The notes: generated from the sequence alone by a model not told the origin. 64,000 nt of DNA from Epiperipatus broadwayi (GCA_028023455.1 JAQFVV010000030.1:9324876-9388875), one strand, 5' to 3'; positions 33,690 through 46,235 are shown, numbered from the stretch's first letter. Numbers and translations are program-made.

Positions 33690-35035
33690 GTGCATATTTG
33701 ATTTTATATGGGGGATTGTTGATAAAATTTCAAAATTTCTTATAATGCTTTTTAAGAATTATATAAACTTATGTCAATTTTGTGCATCTTCTTATTTTGA
33801 AGTATATAAAATTAATGGATTTGCTTTAAAAAATATTGTTTTGGTAGTTTAGATATTGAAAACATGTATTCAGTTGATAAAATATAAAGTATTAATGTAT
33901 TTCTTGGTGTTTTGAAAAAATTTGAATATTTTTCTGCAAATAAGATTAAGGTTATTCATGATTTGCTACAGTTATTATAGGATTCCATGTATTTTGTGTG
34001 TAATGATGTGTTTTATAAAATAAAAGAGGATTGAATTATTGGTTAGGTTATTTTTCCTTTAATGACCTCTGTCTATATTGATATTTTAGAGAGTAGAGTT
34101 ATTGATAATTTTCTGTTTCTTTAAAATTATTTGTTGGGTATGTTAATGATTGTTTGTTTGTTAGACAGGAGGATAAATTGAAGAATTGTTTTGATGGATT
34201 GAATGCTTTTGATTCTAATGTTAAATTTACTATTGAGGCAAAATACAATTTGTAAAGTTAAATTTTTTGATATAAATATTGATAACTTTTTATTTTGTAG
34301 TCATTTCATTAAAGAAGAAAAAAAGAAATATGATATGGCCATATAGTGATCAACCTTTTACTAATAAGATAGTTTCTTTATTGAATTTTTATTATAGGAA
34401 TAGAGGGCTTAATAATTTTAAAATAATAGCTATATTCAGATGAATCAATTTGCTTCTGATTATATTGAGTTAGGTTATAATAATGAATTTTTAGGAATAT
34501 TATATGTAATAAAATATCTATAGATCTGTTAATAATAAAGATTTAAGTCTTAATGAGAGTAAAGAATTTATTTCTTTGCCATATAAGTTATCAATTAGTA
34601 AACTCATTTATAAAACTAATTATGGATTGGGTAGTATGAAAGTGACTTGAAAAATGGGCCTGAATTTAAATTTTGTTATTAAATCATTCAAAACAGTTAA
34701 ATGATTGCAGATCTATTCCTGGAGTAGTTTATAAGATTTCTTGTAATTGTCATAAAATTTATATAGGTCAGAGTAAATTAAATCTTACTGAAAGAGTAGA
34801 ACTAAAAATAAATATAACAACTCAGTTTTGTATATTCATGAATTGAATATAAGTCATAAAATATTATTTGATGATGCAGAATTATCTTTTATGAAGTAAG
34901 TGAATTGAAAAGAAAAGAAAAGAAAAGGAAACTTTGATGATAAATATTTTGCATCTGGGGCTATCAATCTCCTGAAGATATCATTTGATGTTAAAGGAAG
35001 TTGGGTTTTGAAGTGAATAATTAGAAGGCTATTTT
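33690..35035 (+). mobile_element. Penelope-like element, plus arm of a 2.7 kb palindrome (family P2)
   Basis: Plus arm from near the RT fingers to the 3' end just before the (TA)n foldback at 35,038. Contains the RT palm remnants, connector and GIY-YIG start. Diverged from the left arm by scattered substitutions and small indels, so the palindrome is older than the one at 22.6-24.6 kb. Confidence 0.85.
33985..34830 (+). pseudogene. PLE RT/GIY-YIG pseudogene, plus arm (family P2)
   Basis: Pieces in order: YFVCNDVFYKIKED and PLMTSVYIDILES (motif B area, about 33,990-34,095), FCSHFIKEE (about 34,293-34,320), QFASDYIELGYNNEF (about 34,445-34,490), and the GIY-YIG start PGVVYKISCNCHKIYIGQSK (about 34,720-34,780) followed by LTERVELK. 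Numerous stops separate them. VYK...IYIG is the GIY-YIG signature. Confidence 0.8.
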
Positions 35036-35037
35036 GT

Positions 35038-35038
35038 T

Positions 35039-35073
<35 letters not shown>

Positions 35074-35147
35074 TATCATAACTAAACATACCACCTATAT
35101 ATATACCTATATATATATATATATATATATAGGTGGTATGTTTAGTT
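35038..35147. repeat. (TA)n with 18-bp inverted repeat
   Basis: AACTAAACATACCACCTA at 35,080-35,097 is perfectly inverted at 35,130-35,147 (TAGGTGGTATGTTTAGTT), with TA repeat inside and to the left. Lies at the outer edge of the P2 palindrome. Confidence 0.9.
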
Positions 35148-37844
35148 GAATTTCACTAATAGATGAAATCTTGGTTGTGGAAGAATTTTAATAAAATTTA
35201 ATTTATGTTATATGAATTTTTATTTTATTATTACTAGTATAGCTTTAGGTTGTATTTAAAATTTATATATATAATTACAAAATGTATCACTATTTATATA
35301 AAATTTAAAATGTCATTGATCTAAATATAAGCAGTTATGATAACTTGTAAATAATCTACTATATAACATAGTTCTCTCTAACTACCATACAAAAAGGAAT
35401 AGTAAGGAAAAGACATTGTTTATTGGATTTGAACATTTCTGAATGGTATTTGTATCCCAAGATATTTATTTAGTGATCTCTAATTGGATATCTAGATAGG
35501 TTTGTCTATGAGATGGATTTTTGAAAAAAATTTAAGTTTGTTTATGGTACAAATTTTTTTTCAAAATTCACCTGACTACATGTAAACCTGAAGTCATATG
35601 CATGCCATATAAATGTATTAATGACTATAGTCTATTTTCAAAAATTGCTACTAGAGTTTTCTATTTAATTACCTTTTGTTTTAATTTATAAAGTGATGTT
35701 AATTTCATTTAAACTCCATATGATCTTTTATGAGTTTTTAATTTAAAGGAGATTATCATGTGTCAACTTGATATAATAAAGATAGATTAATAATGTTTTT
35801 TATTAGTAAATAAATAAAATCAGTTTTGGAAAGGTTTAGCCAAAGCAAAGACACATTTTGACTTTTAAGCAATTTTATGTTAATAATAACACAATTAAAA
35901 AAGTAATCTTGAATTTAAAAAAAAAATGGGACAGATGATAAAATGAAAACAATCTAATTTAATTAGAAATATTTGGTTGAAGAACTTTTTTTTTTGAAAA
36001 TGATAAAAGAATAATGTTTAGAGTTAACATTTATCATTAATGTCAATTAAACAAATATTCAGTATGTGGAAAGAGATTAAACCGAAATAATAAACTAGTC
36101 AAAATAGCACTGGATTTTTGACATTATATAGTACATAAGTTAAAATATACACCAAAAATTGTTTTTTATCAATATAATTGTAAGAAGTATTCTATAGAGA
36201 GTATCTGACAAGATGTTGGTAACTCTTCAAAGATATTAAGAAGAAATGTAGAATCTTTTGAATCACACAAATCAAATTCTTGTTAATATCAAAAACTGTT
36301 GACTTAATTAATGTTGTGAGTCTCAGTATAATGTTTGCATTCTTTAAAGGTAAAAGAATAAATCTAAAATAATACACTAAAGGCAGAAATTAATATTTAA
36401 TAAAAAAGATCAATGAATATTATGAAGATCTGTACCAAAAAATACAAATCACGTTAGAACAAATTATTGAACATTAACAGAAATATAAAACTAGTGTTTA
36501 ACACAATAATTGATTATGAATTCATGAATACAACATTTATAGATAAGCTGCTATACCAAATGAACAAGAAGTTTGTTGTGAATGCTGTTTTTAAAATTTA
36601 CTATTGATAAATATTGTAATAAAATTAAAAGTTGATACTAAGCATTAACACAATCCAATCTTCAGTCATCCATGAAAAAATCAGTCAGTATTAGAATAAT
36701 TGCAACAATCAATCACCATTATTGATTACATAAAGTAGGATCTCAATGAAGAAATATTAATCCTCTAATATATTTCCTTAACATTAATCTCACTTACTTA
36801 TTTCTAAGGTCTGATCACCAAAAAAATACTATCCAGGGCAAAACACCTTTACATTTTTGAGGCTATGAAACTCTTTGGTGTCATTTTACAGGGAAGGATT
36901 ATTTACATCTTATTAGATGGAGTACAATTCTAAGCATTTTGAAACTTTTACAACTCAGATGATTCATAATTGCACATATAAATTGAATGTGAGTCATATA
37001 GCTAGGTTTAAAATAATATAAAAAAAACATGACTACCAAAATTAATTTTCAATTAGCATTTTAATAACAAGAATTAGAAAAGTGAAAAAAAAATTTTAAA
37101 CATAAAATCATAGTAGCATACACATAATTACAGATGTCCATAATCTATACTAAATGGCTAACATATGCAGGTCTCTCATCAATTTATTACTTTAATTAAT
37201 TAACAGTAACATTATGTAAGGAAAAAAATTCTTCAGATTTATATGAACAAAATGCAATATCAATTTCAAATCACATATTACATAAATATAATACATCAAT
37301 AATTCATATTCAAAATATTATAAAAACACAAAGCAAAAAAGTCATTAATAAAGAGTTCAATAATTACCTCTTCTCTATCAAATTAGTATAACTATATAAA
37401 AAATTATTTTAATTCAATATAATTACTTTGGAACTAAAAATTATAATTTAAATAAAGGTTTAATTATCTGACAATTGTTTAATAGTTATATTGCACAAGT
37501 AAAATTTTGAAAAAAAAAGTTTTTTAGCTAATCTGCAAACCCCCCCCCCCACAAGATAATTCCTTCAAGATTTGTTTTTCGTTTTCAAGATTTTACTTTT
37601 TTCAAAGAAGTTTTTATTTATTTACAGTAATTCTATATCAGTAATATTTGCATAGTTCTGCTTAAAACAAGCTCTCAATTCAGGGATATATATCATAGTG
37701 TAGGACAGATTGGAAGTAGGTTATATCACATGTCTAGATTTTATATGCAATACATCAACAGCAATTACATTTCCAACTCAGTAAACAGATGATTCAATAT
37801 TTTCTTTTAGAATGTAATCTTGTATAACATAATCACGGTGAATA
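35148..37844. other. A+T-rich DNA without recognised gene
   Basis: No gene or repeat family recognised. A run of about 11 C at 37,540-37,550 stands out against the base composition. Confidence 0.5.
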
Positions 37845-38262
37845 AATTTACACAGAGGCTAAACTCTCCATACAGTAGCACCACCAGCGCAAACCAGAGT
37901 AATCAATGGATACAAGAAGCTTTGTGCATAAAATACCTATCTAGTTTCTATTCATCCCATATCCCAAATCATTTTCTAGCTTGTGGTTTTCATCAGTGAG
38001 GATCCTTGGATCTGAGAGTACTGCACCTAGATCTTAGGATCTCAGATTCAAGGCTACTCACTGATGAAAGTCACAAGCTGACAACTAGTCTGGGGATATT
38101 TAATGAGTAAGCACTAGATGGGGATTTTATGCACAAACCTTCTTGCATTCATTGATTACTCTGGCTTGCACTGGTGGTGCTACTGTATGGAGAGTTTAGC
38201 CTATGTATAAACAGCTTATGTAAGCATAAGAAATGGTGATCATGTGATGTTTAGTGGTGAAT
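37845..38262. repeat. Foldback repeat family C, copy 2 (complete palindrome)
   Basis: Inverted arms of about 180 bases meet near 38,026: AGGCTAAACTCTCCATACAG, TAGCACCACCAGCGCAA and CCAGAGTAATCAATGGAT on the left mirror the right arm at 38,140-38,205. The right outer segment continues with TTATGTAAGCATAAGAAATG and ATCATGTGATGTTTAGTGG, which is the inverse of the start of copy 1 at 9,327. G+C is higher than flanks. MITE or foldback element; no coding. Confidence 0.8.
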
Positions 38263-38474
38263 AAATTTATTGTAATGGAAATAGAAAATAAGAATAAAAA
38301 CTTACAATATTTTTAATATTAGTTTAGATATGTTTTTCTGATAAACTTAAGATATTAACTTTTTTTTCTTGTTAAAGATACTTCTGCTATATCATGTATA
38401 TTTTCAAACATTTATTTCCCTCTTGATGCTAATAGCCATTAATCACTAACTTTTTCTCCCCCCCCCTACGTCAT

Positions 38475-38562
38475 AGCATCGGCCGGGAGGCGATCCCACA
38501 ACCGTCTGCAACCAACTACTTGCTTGCAAGGCGGCTGCGATGACCTCTCAGCTAGCAATGCT
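38475..38562 (-). repeat. tRNA-Gly-like repeat, copy 2
   Basis: Minus strand AGCATTGCTAGCTGAGAGGT start and GGCCGATGCT end can pair as an acceptor stem. Middle contains GCCTTGCAAGCAAG. Same layout as copies 1 and 3 but with more indels in the anticodon and T arms. Confidence 0.55.
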
Positions 38563-38741
38563 ATACGTTTTTTAAAAACATATTTAATTTATTTAGTAAC
38601 AACTTATCTTGCTTTTCAATCAGTTAATTCTATATTTACCATCACTCTTAATTATTATTTAAGTAAAATGGACAAAAAGTAAAGTTATATTACTAAAGTT
38701 TTTCTGAAATATCGATATCTTTTTTTTTCCTCATGTGTCAT

Positions 38742-38822
38742 AGCATCGGCCGGTAAGCGAACCCACTAACCCGGGACAACTGCTTTTAAGGCTACTATGC
38801 TGACCTCTCGACCACCAATGCT
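38742..38822 (-). repeat. tRNA-Gly-like repeat, copy 3 (best preserved)
   Basis: Minus strand: AGCATTGGTGGTCGAGAGGT (acceptor and A box), a CCCGGGTTAGTGGGTTCGCT stretch (variable and T arm, B-box-like GGTTCG) and ACCGGCCGATGCT (3' acceptor strand). The GCATTGGTGGT start and CCCGG...CCGG arrangement resembles metazoan tRNA-Gly(GCC). The extra bases in the T arm and lack of a proper anticodon loop argue against function. A tRNA-derived SINE head is the likeliest reading. Confidence 0.6.
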
Positions 38823-39760
38823 TGACAATATCAACATCTTAAATTCCAAATCTTTATACAAGATAATTATTTAACAAAAAATATAATAAAATATTTGTTT
38901 TATAATATAACTTATTTTCACATATATATTTAATTTATCGATATTATATTATCAATAACCTGTAGAGCCATGTTTGAGAATAAATATTTGGTGGAACGTT
39001 TAGTTTGTTTATTAAATTGATTTCCATATTGAATTTGTTGTGACTTTCACGTTTTACTTTGTTACAAAATAAATATTGATTTTTACCATTATAAATCTAT
39101 TATACTTGGAAGACCACATTCTAATTTATATATTGAAATAATAATTTGATTTACACACTAGAGGCTATTTAAATGATTCATAGACAAAGAAATTAGTCTA
39201 GAAGTCTTTCCAATCTTTTATAACTTTGTATAAATGTATACTGTCATAGACATACTTACATGTACATATTCAAATGTTTTAATTTAATTAGTATAACAAC
39301 ATGTTTCATGACCTTGACTATTATTCAAAGATGAACCCATTTTTTTCCTTATTTTAACTATGATCATTTAATCCAGAAATTTGATTGATTATCTTCTGTT
39401 ATTTCTGAGTCGATGTGTTAGGTAGCTGCTAAAATGCATTGTTTTAATAGTATATCCATACATATACGGTGTACCCATGTTGTCTTTTATTAGATTAATT
39501 ATTTTTTATCATATAATTTTGTTTTTCCAATATCCATATCCCATTGTTATCTAGTTAAATTGTCGAGAATTTCTAATGTTATTAATTTGTTCCAAATAAC
39601 AGCACATATAATGTTAGCATTATAATATGTCTACTAATACTAAATTCTGAATAATAAATCAATGAAACAACAACAACAATAAATAATAATATTAATTATT
39701 ATGGAAGTAATATAATTTTCTTCTTCTTCCTTTTCCTATGTATTGATTTCTACTTTAAAA
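38823..39760. other. A+T-rich spacer, nothing recognised
   Basis: No supported feature. Confidence 0.5.
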
Positions 39761-39970
39761 TATCATACCATTTACCACTTTTTAAACACTTTATCAATAC
39801 TCTTTATTTATATCAAAACTAACATTTTCGATTGTCCTGCAGTCATCATCAGAGCTCTTTACAGATTGGTAAAGAGCTCTGATGATGACTGCAGGACAGT
39901 CAAAACTGTTAGTTTTGATATAAATAAAGATTATTGATAAAGTGTTTAAGAAAATGGTAAATGGTATGAT
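39761..39970. repeat. 102-bp-arm palindrome carrying hammerhead-like motifs
   Basis: Left arm 39,761-39,862 and right arm 39,869-39,970 are inverted with a six-base loop (AGATTG) and few mismatches. Each arm carries the CTGATGATGACTGCAGGACA block. There is no protein-coding remnant. The 3' part (TTTTGATATAAATAAAGATT and AAGTGTTTAAGAAAATGG) is shared by both arms only. Confidence 0.9.
39875..39914 (+). ncRNA. Hammerhead-like motif, class 2
   Basis: Core CTGATGA (39,879-39,885), one extra T, stem II GACTG/CAGTC around CAGGA, then AAAAC-TGTTA-GTT. Stem III would be A15.1-U16.1 and C15.2-G16.2 with a five-base loop, H17 U. The core CUGANGA is canonical; G12 is A, which should impair cleavage. 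The left arm holds the same motif on the minus strand with CGAAAATGTTAGTT. Confidence 0.45.
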
Positions 39971-40299
39971 AATATTAATTATTGACACAAGAAGGTGAAT
40001 ACTTTTAAACTTAGTGTATATTATAGGAATTTTATGTTAAATTTACCAACACAAGCAGTGTTTTTTAAATCATTAATCATGCTTCATTTCATTTCATAAC
40101 TTTAATTCAGTCTACAAGATTGATATTTGCAAATTTTTAAATAATGACAATAAGGAAAAAAATATTTCAATTGGAAAGTTCACACAATGCACCAATAACT
40201 ACAGACATCATGTTTGATAGCAGCAATGTTTTATAAGTAACAAAATCTTTCAACATTGGATTGAAACAAAACATTCAAAATCAAAACAATGATAAAACT
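39971..40299. other. A+T-rich spacer, nothing recognised
   Basis: No supported feature. Confidence 0.45.
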
Positions 40300-40678
40300 A
40301 ATAACTCCAGGTTTTATCTTCTACCAAAAGTGACTTTTTAAAACTTGACTTATTTCAGAAATTTAGAGACCCCGACTGCAGAAATACAAGAGGATTGTGG
40401 AAGTCTACAAAGAATAACAGAGTTTTTCAATTCCACACTACCAAAGATCTCTATTATTTTTTCAAGCATTTTTTTCACAACCAATCAGTGGTCATAGTGG
40501 TTACAAACAGATACTCTACAATCTACTAACCAAAATAAATGGGTGGGACTCAATCTCATGTATTGCAGACCATCCCAATCCCATGTACCTAATCTTAGAC
40601 TTTAAAAGAACAAAAAATAATTTTATAAAAATATCAAAAATGTAATAAGACAACTCACTATTCTTCTATAAAAATAAA

Positions 40679-40802
40679 CCCAAACAGGGATAATATTATT
40701 ATGGTAATATTAAAAATGCCTACTTAGATTATAATATTATCCCAAACAGGGATAATATTATTATGGTAATATTAAAAATGCCTACTTAGATTATAACATA
40801 GA
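40679..40802 (+). repeat. 62-bp tandem duplication
   Basis: CCCAAACAGGGATAATATTA and the following bases through CTACTTAGATTATAA occur twice back to back, starting at 40,679 and 40,741. Confidence 0.92.
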
Positions 40803-40984
40803 AGATTTTATTAAACTGATGGTTCCATTTGGAACAGTGATTGATTTATAACCTGTTTTATTAAACAATATATCTGTCCCAGTCTATTGCAATAGTTTTC
40901 ATTTTTAGTTGAAGCTACAAAAATGTTAATCCAGTAGACATATCTTCAAAAATTACTGATTAAGAAGGCAACATTTTTTAAAAA

Positions 40985-41160
40985 TAATCCATGGTCTAAA
41001 ACTGCAGTGCTTTATTTGCAATGAATGAGGACATCTCATTAACAATTGAACTAAACTCCACTGCTCACAATGCAACCAGAGAAACAGACTTGCACATGAA
41101 TGTTTAACACAAGCACAAAATAAACTTGATACATATATGGACTTAAACAATAATGACTTG
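40985..41160 (+). pseudogene. LINE ORF1 zinc-knuckle remnant
   Basis: Readable as LQCFICNE, stop, GHLINN, stop, TKLHCSQCNQRNRLAHECL, i.e. a CCHC knuckle (C-x2-C-x4-H, last Cys position lost to a stop) followed by a second C-x2-C...H-x-C unit. Upstream the VLLNNISVPV-like segment (about 40,857-40,886) also resembles L1/Tx1 ORF1. ORF1 proteins bind element RNA. Broken by stops. Confidence 0.6.
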
Positions 41161-41754
41161 ACTCAAATATGGATTTATCCATATCCTATAATATGATTTA
41201 ACCAATCCTACAATAACTCAGTAATCAATAAGGAATACTCCACTATCATAAACAAAATGGGTCTGAACATAATGAACACCCTTAGCAATAGTATACTTCC
41301 AGTACAAACCAGCTCTTCTTAAAGCAAATGAAAGTCAGATTATACCACATAGAAAAAAGAGAAGCAGACCACTGCTGATCTGGAAATAGAAGAAAGCAAA
41401 GTTGACAATTTAAATTTTGATATCTATAATATTAAAAAAGTTAAAACTATCACTTTTATTGAAAAATTAAGATTCTAATCTATTTACAGAAAAATAGCCT
41501 AGTCACACAGAGAAGGTAAGCATGTGTACACATTGTACTCAAAATAATCAGACTCAGAAAACAACATGATGGATAACTAGGCTAGCGATGAGTAGTTGTC
41601 TGTCAAGTTAAGTCAAATTCGCCTTAGTGACTTGCTGCAATACCTGATTCCCCTATGTGTTTTAAACTAAACTTAGGCATTTATTTAAAGTTCTCTGTTT
41701 ATTTTGTATCATGCACATATTAAATAGATTTAAATATAGATGATGCAGTTTAAA

Positions 41755-44560
41755 GTTGGATCTTTTAATGGTAGAGGGCTAAATTCTGTAGGAAAAAATA
41801 TGCAGCTGATGAGGTGACTTGACATCATTCAGACATCTTTACTCACTCTATTAGAAATCAAAATTTACAGTAATTTATCAATAAACCTGAGCAATTACCT
41901 AATTGACATAGGTTTTATCAACTTCTTGGCAGATTGATACACATCCTCAGCAGGATCAGATATAATAAATATAAAAAAATTTATTTACTTCTTTTAAAAT
42001 ATGATTCATGGATGCACATATGCTTGTTATAAAACTCTGAAACAAAGCATTCACAATAATAACATTTGTTTACATACCTGGACCAATGATAATCAATAAA
42101 ATCATAAATGCAAAATGTACAGCCTTACCCCACTCCACACTACTGCTAGGGGATTTTCAATACATATTATGAGAAAGATACCTTAGCATTTCCACTAATG
42201 ATTGCAAAGATTTTCTTAGATAACTCTATTTCCTTCAATAATGGCAGGCAGTATTCGTTAATTGGCTTAATATTTTATTCTCTCACTTTACCCCAATTGA
42301 ATCTCATTAATAAATTCTCTATTTCTGATTATGCTGCATTTATTGCAACACTTGAATTAAACTAATCCACTAGTAAATTAATTAATATAGATAAAACTAT
42401 ATGCATACCACTTCCATCACATATATTTAGAAATATATATTTACATTCATAAAATTAGAAATCTTCCAGTAGATTAAGTCCAAAGATGGCTAGACTATAA
42501 TAAACATGATATCCCATTCTATCATCACAAAAAATACACCCTTCTCCAAAGTGCTTCTTAGTCTTATGGACAAGTTCCATAAATCAATCATCTTAACATC
42601 ACCCATTGAAGAAAATCATCCAAGAGTTCAGGCATTCAAAAAGCATATAAATCAGCTAACTCTGCATTAAAAATATCTAGCCATAAAAAAGGATTATTTC
42701 TAAACAAACTTAGACCTGATCTGGGCAATCTATTAGATGGGTTTTAGGTCAAATGCCAATGATGTTTGTCTCTACCACTCTCAAATCATGATAAAATATT
42801 ATGTGGTGAATATAAGCTTGAGATAATTTTTTTTGATTTTAAGGTTAAATTACAACAAAGTAAGGTTTTCAACCCTTCCCCTTAAATCTTAGGCATATCT
42901 GAAAAATTCATCTTATTCACAGCTACTGACTTTACACAAAAAATAGCAGATTCATATCACCAAGTCATGTGGCTTTCACAAGCAGTATTCTCACACTTAA
43001 CTGACTTCACAACTCAGCACCTAACAAATTTAGTTAAATTTTCTCACTTGGAAGAAAAAATTGTGGATTCAAGGTTAATATCCAATCTCTTTAATATCTT
43101 TTTTAAAAAGGCAGAAAAATGAATCTACATTAGAGAATCTTAGACCTATCTCAATGATCCCTCTTGGTATACAAATCCTAGAATATGTAGAACCATTTAT
43201 ACTACCACTGCCATCCAAATTTCAATTTGGAAAAAAAAGACATCTATCACTCAAGAAATATTTAATACAGTTACAGACATAGTAAGAAATAAATAAATAC
43301 AGCCCAATCGTAAATAGTGCAACTAGATATCAAGTTCACCTTTGACTCAGTACACATAGATAAACTTATTAGCGCACTCACAAAAAACAAAATCCCAAAG
43401 TTTATCTTTATCTTTTTTCAAATCTTTTGCTAAGTAGAGAAATCTATATAACCCTCAATGGAAAAAGATCTCCTTCCCCATTCCCCAAAGGTCTACTCTA
43501 AGCTAGTGGTTATTTACTTTCTATAAATTTATATTAATACTTTAATCAAAGCAATTGAAAAACCATTAACAGGAATAAAAGTATCACAGCTAAATACAAA
43601 TATTTCATCCCTTGCCTACATAGATGATTTCTCCATTTTCATAACTAACAAAAAACAAATACCACAACTTCTCAACGTTATTACTGACTTTACTAATCAA
43701 TTCAACCTTGAATTTAAACTGGGGAAAATTCTGTGATTAACAAATCTATTCAGGTGGCTGCATAAAAATTTTTTCAAAGTGACATCCAGTCCATTTTTTA
43801 GGTTTTCCATTTTACCTCAGCCAATTCACAGTGCATATATAAATACAAAAAGGCATAAAAAGATACAGCATACCATTCAAACACTATTAAAAACACATCT
43901 ATTGCAATAACTTCCTTATTTAACCAGTTTTTAACACAGTTACATGCTAAATTGTATTTTGTAAAAAATATTATAAAACAAGTGTATCTTCTGTGTTGAC
44001 AGCTTCTGTGGGATGAAAAAAAAAAAACTAAAAAACTTCAATGGTTCTTGACAACCAATGTATTTGGATTACATAGTACTTAGAGTTCAAAAAACTCTTA
44101 ATGCTATATCAGCAATTGTAAAGAATTTTTCAAATCTTATACATGCTTTCAAAATTACATCAACCAATCAGCCACCTTCTCTTCCCCATACTGGCTATTT
44201 AAATGCTCTGACTGAGTCTCTACTTAATATTAAGATACTACATTTATGACCTACAGAAAACAAATACAAGTATTGGGATATCTATTCTCTTTTCTATCCC
44301 TCCACAGCTCCCACAGAAGAGACCAAACTATACATCAATAACAAACAACTGCTGAAAATATAAACACTGGACACTGGAATTGAAGTATGTTGATTTCATG
44401 CTGAAATTAAACTTAGAGGCTTTATCTATTCTTCATTTTCTAAAATTTAAGAGAAATTATCAAAACAGAGAAGATTCATGTGTGCTATGTGATAAGGAAA
44501 CACAATAGCATATTTTTCATACCCATTCCAAGGTGGACAATATAAAGAACCTTATCTCAA
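41755..44560 (+). pseudogene. LINE ORF2 (endonuclease-RT) remnant
   Basis: Starts with FNGRGLNSVGKNMQLMR (about 41,762-41,815), like the N-terminus of an APE-type endonuclease. About 1.7 kb later come INTLIKAIEKPLTGIKVSQ (about 43,530-43,590) and motif C AYIDDFSIF (about 43,614-43,640), where Tx1 elements have AYADD. Near 44,470-44,540 a C-terminal zinc finger reads EDSCVLCDKETQ, stop, HIFHTHSKVD. Many stops lie between. The overall order supports a single old ORF2. Confidence 0.65.
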
Positions 44561-44600
44561 TAATATTAAAGATAATGACTTAATATAGATTATATTCTAA

Positions 44601-45087
44601 AATCCTGTAAAAAGGATAGTTGCAAGCATATGAGCTAGCATATTTATACTACATGCCTTGTGAGGCATAGAATGCACTTTTACTTATAATAAATAATCCC
44701 AGAAGACAATCTCACATATCAAAAAGTTTAAAATAATACAACAAAGAGATAGGAAAAAAGTAACTGATGTAGTCACACTAATATTTGAGCATTAATGCAT
44801 TTAAATTCAAGCCTGTAACATGAGCCACACCCCCTCCAAAAACAACGACAATGTAGATCAAATTTCTTTGCTAGTTTCTGTAAAATGCATAACAAGGCAT
44901 CACTGCTATTCTTAACTACAGTGTAAATAATGATATGTGTGAACTACTTATAGGCATTTTCATTATGTGAAACTTGACTTGTAATGTTTTGACTAAGCAT
45001 CAACCAGTTTTTCTATATTGCCACAGGTAGCCCTAAATAGAAACTTGTAAAATCCTTTTTTTCTAATCAAATAAGGTTCTTTGAAAG
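44601..45087. other. A+T-rich spacer, nothing recognised
   Basis: Possible 3' flank of the LINE remnant; no tail identified. Confidence 0.4.
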
Positions 45088-45600
<513 letters not shown>

Positions 45601-45982
45601 ATTATCTATCTTATTAAATAATCACCATATTCTTACACCTTTAAAAAAAAATGTTTATTATTATAATAACAGTTTCGACTGTTCCTCGCAGACTTCTTCA
45701 GATCTACACAAATTCAAATATTATACCAATACAACCAAAATTTATATATACATAAATTCAAATATTATAACAATACAATTAAAACATATATACATCAATA
45801 AACTATCATTTAATTTTATACATATAATAATACTCTTAATTACTATACATCATTTATTATTACATTATTTATTATTTATTTATTACATTACTGTGAGGAA
45901 CAGTCAAAACTGTTATTATAATAATAAACATTATTTGCTTAAAAGTGTAAGAAGATGGTGATTATTTAATAAGATATATAGT
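45601..45982. repeat. PLE-tail-derived inverted repeat with spacer
   Basis: Left arm 45,601-45,704 (inverse) and right arm 45,894-45,982 share GAGGAACAGTC, AAACTGTTATTATAATAAT and GTGATTATTTAATAAGATA. The left arm is longer and includes CTGAAGAAGTCTGCGAGG; the right arm starts part-way through. The spacer has two diverged copies of an AAATTCAAATATTATA unit. The minus-strand PLE fragment at 46,015 lies beside it. Confidence 0.85.
45669..45704 (-). ncRNA. Hammerhead-like motif, class 2 with intact GAAAC
   Basis: Minus strand: core CTGAAGA, then AGTCTG-CGAGGAA-CAGTC (stem II with one mismatch), then GAAAC-TGTTA. The CUGANGA and G12AAA elements are both intact, unlike the 17.2 and 39.9 kb copies, but the GUH triplet after the stem III loop has become TTA. 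Confidence 0.45.
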
Positions 45983-46014
45983 TGTATATGAATAAGCAAA
46001 ATGACTGAAGAAGG

Positions 46015-46235
46015 AAGCAATCTTTAAATTGGTTTTCTTTTTTAATGATACTTTTCTATATTTAATATATTTATATAAACTGGGTTAAAGATAAATCTAG
46101 AATTGCAAGATTTTCGATGGTCAAAAGAAACCAAGGCAGTGTTGAACTGATTAATCTTAACATTTTTTACTAGCTTAGTTGATAAAAAATATTGCAACTT
46201 TAGATTACATTTAGGGCAGATCATATTAAAATATT
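46015..46235 (-). pseudogene. PLE GIY-YIG C-terminal fragment
   Basis: A 60-residue minus frame with SFDHRKSCNSRFIFNPVYIN and ILNIEK, parallel to FFDHNVTCNYGFDFDF and ILCIER of the 23 kb protein. The GIY-YIG motif itself is not retained (ICPKC at the start may be a remnant of the CxC before AYIGE). Orientation matches the left arm hammerhead-like motif at 45.7 kb, so together they could be one minus-strand PLE tail. Confidence 0.6.

Larger units (their letters stand above)
40300..44600 (+). mobile_element. L1/Tx1-like LINE remnant with ORF1 and ORF2 fragments
   Basis: The plus strand shows an ORF1-type zinc-knuckle region (about 40,985-41,110) followed by ORF2 endonuclease, RT and C-terminal zinc-finger remnants over 2.8 kb, in the order found in L1/Tx1-clade LINEs. 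Frames are heavily interrupted. A 62-base internal tandem duplication sits at 40,679-40,802. Ends cannot be fixed by eye. Confidence 0.65.

Noticed and set aside
38742-38822. Functional tRNA-Gly gene
   Set aside because: Extra bases in T arm, no good anticodon stem-loop, and two degraded relatives nearby; a tRNA-derived repeat fits better.
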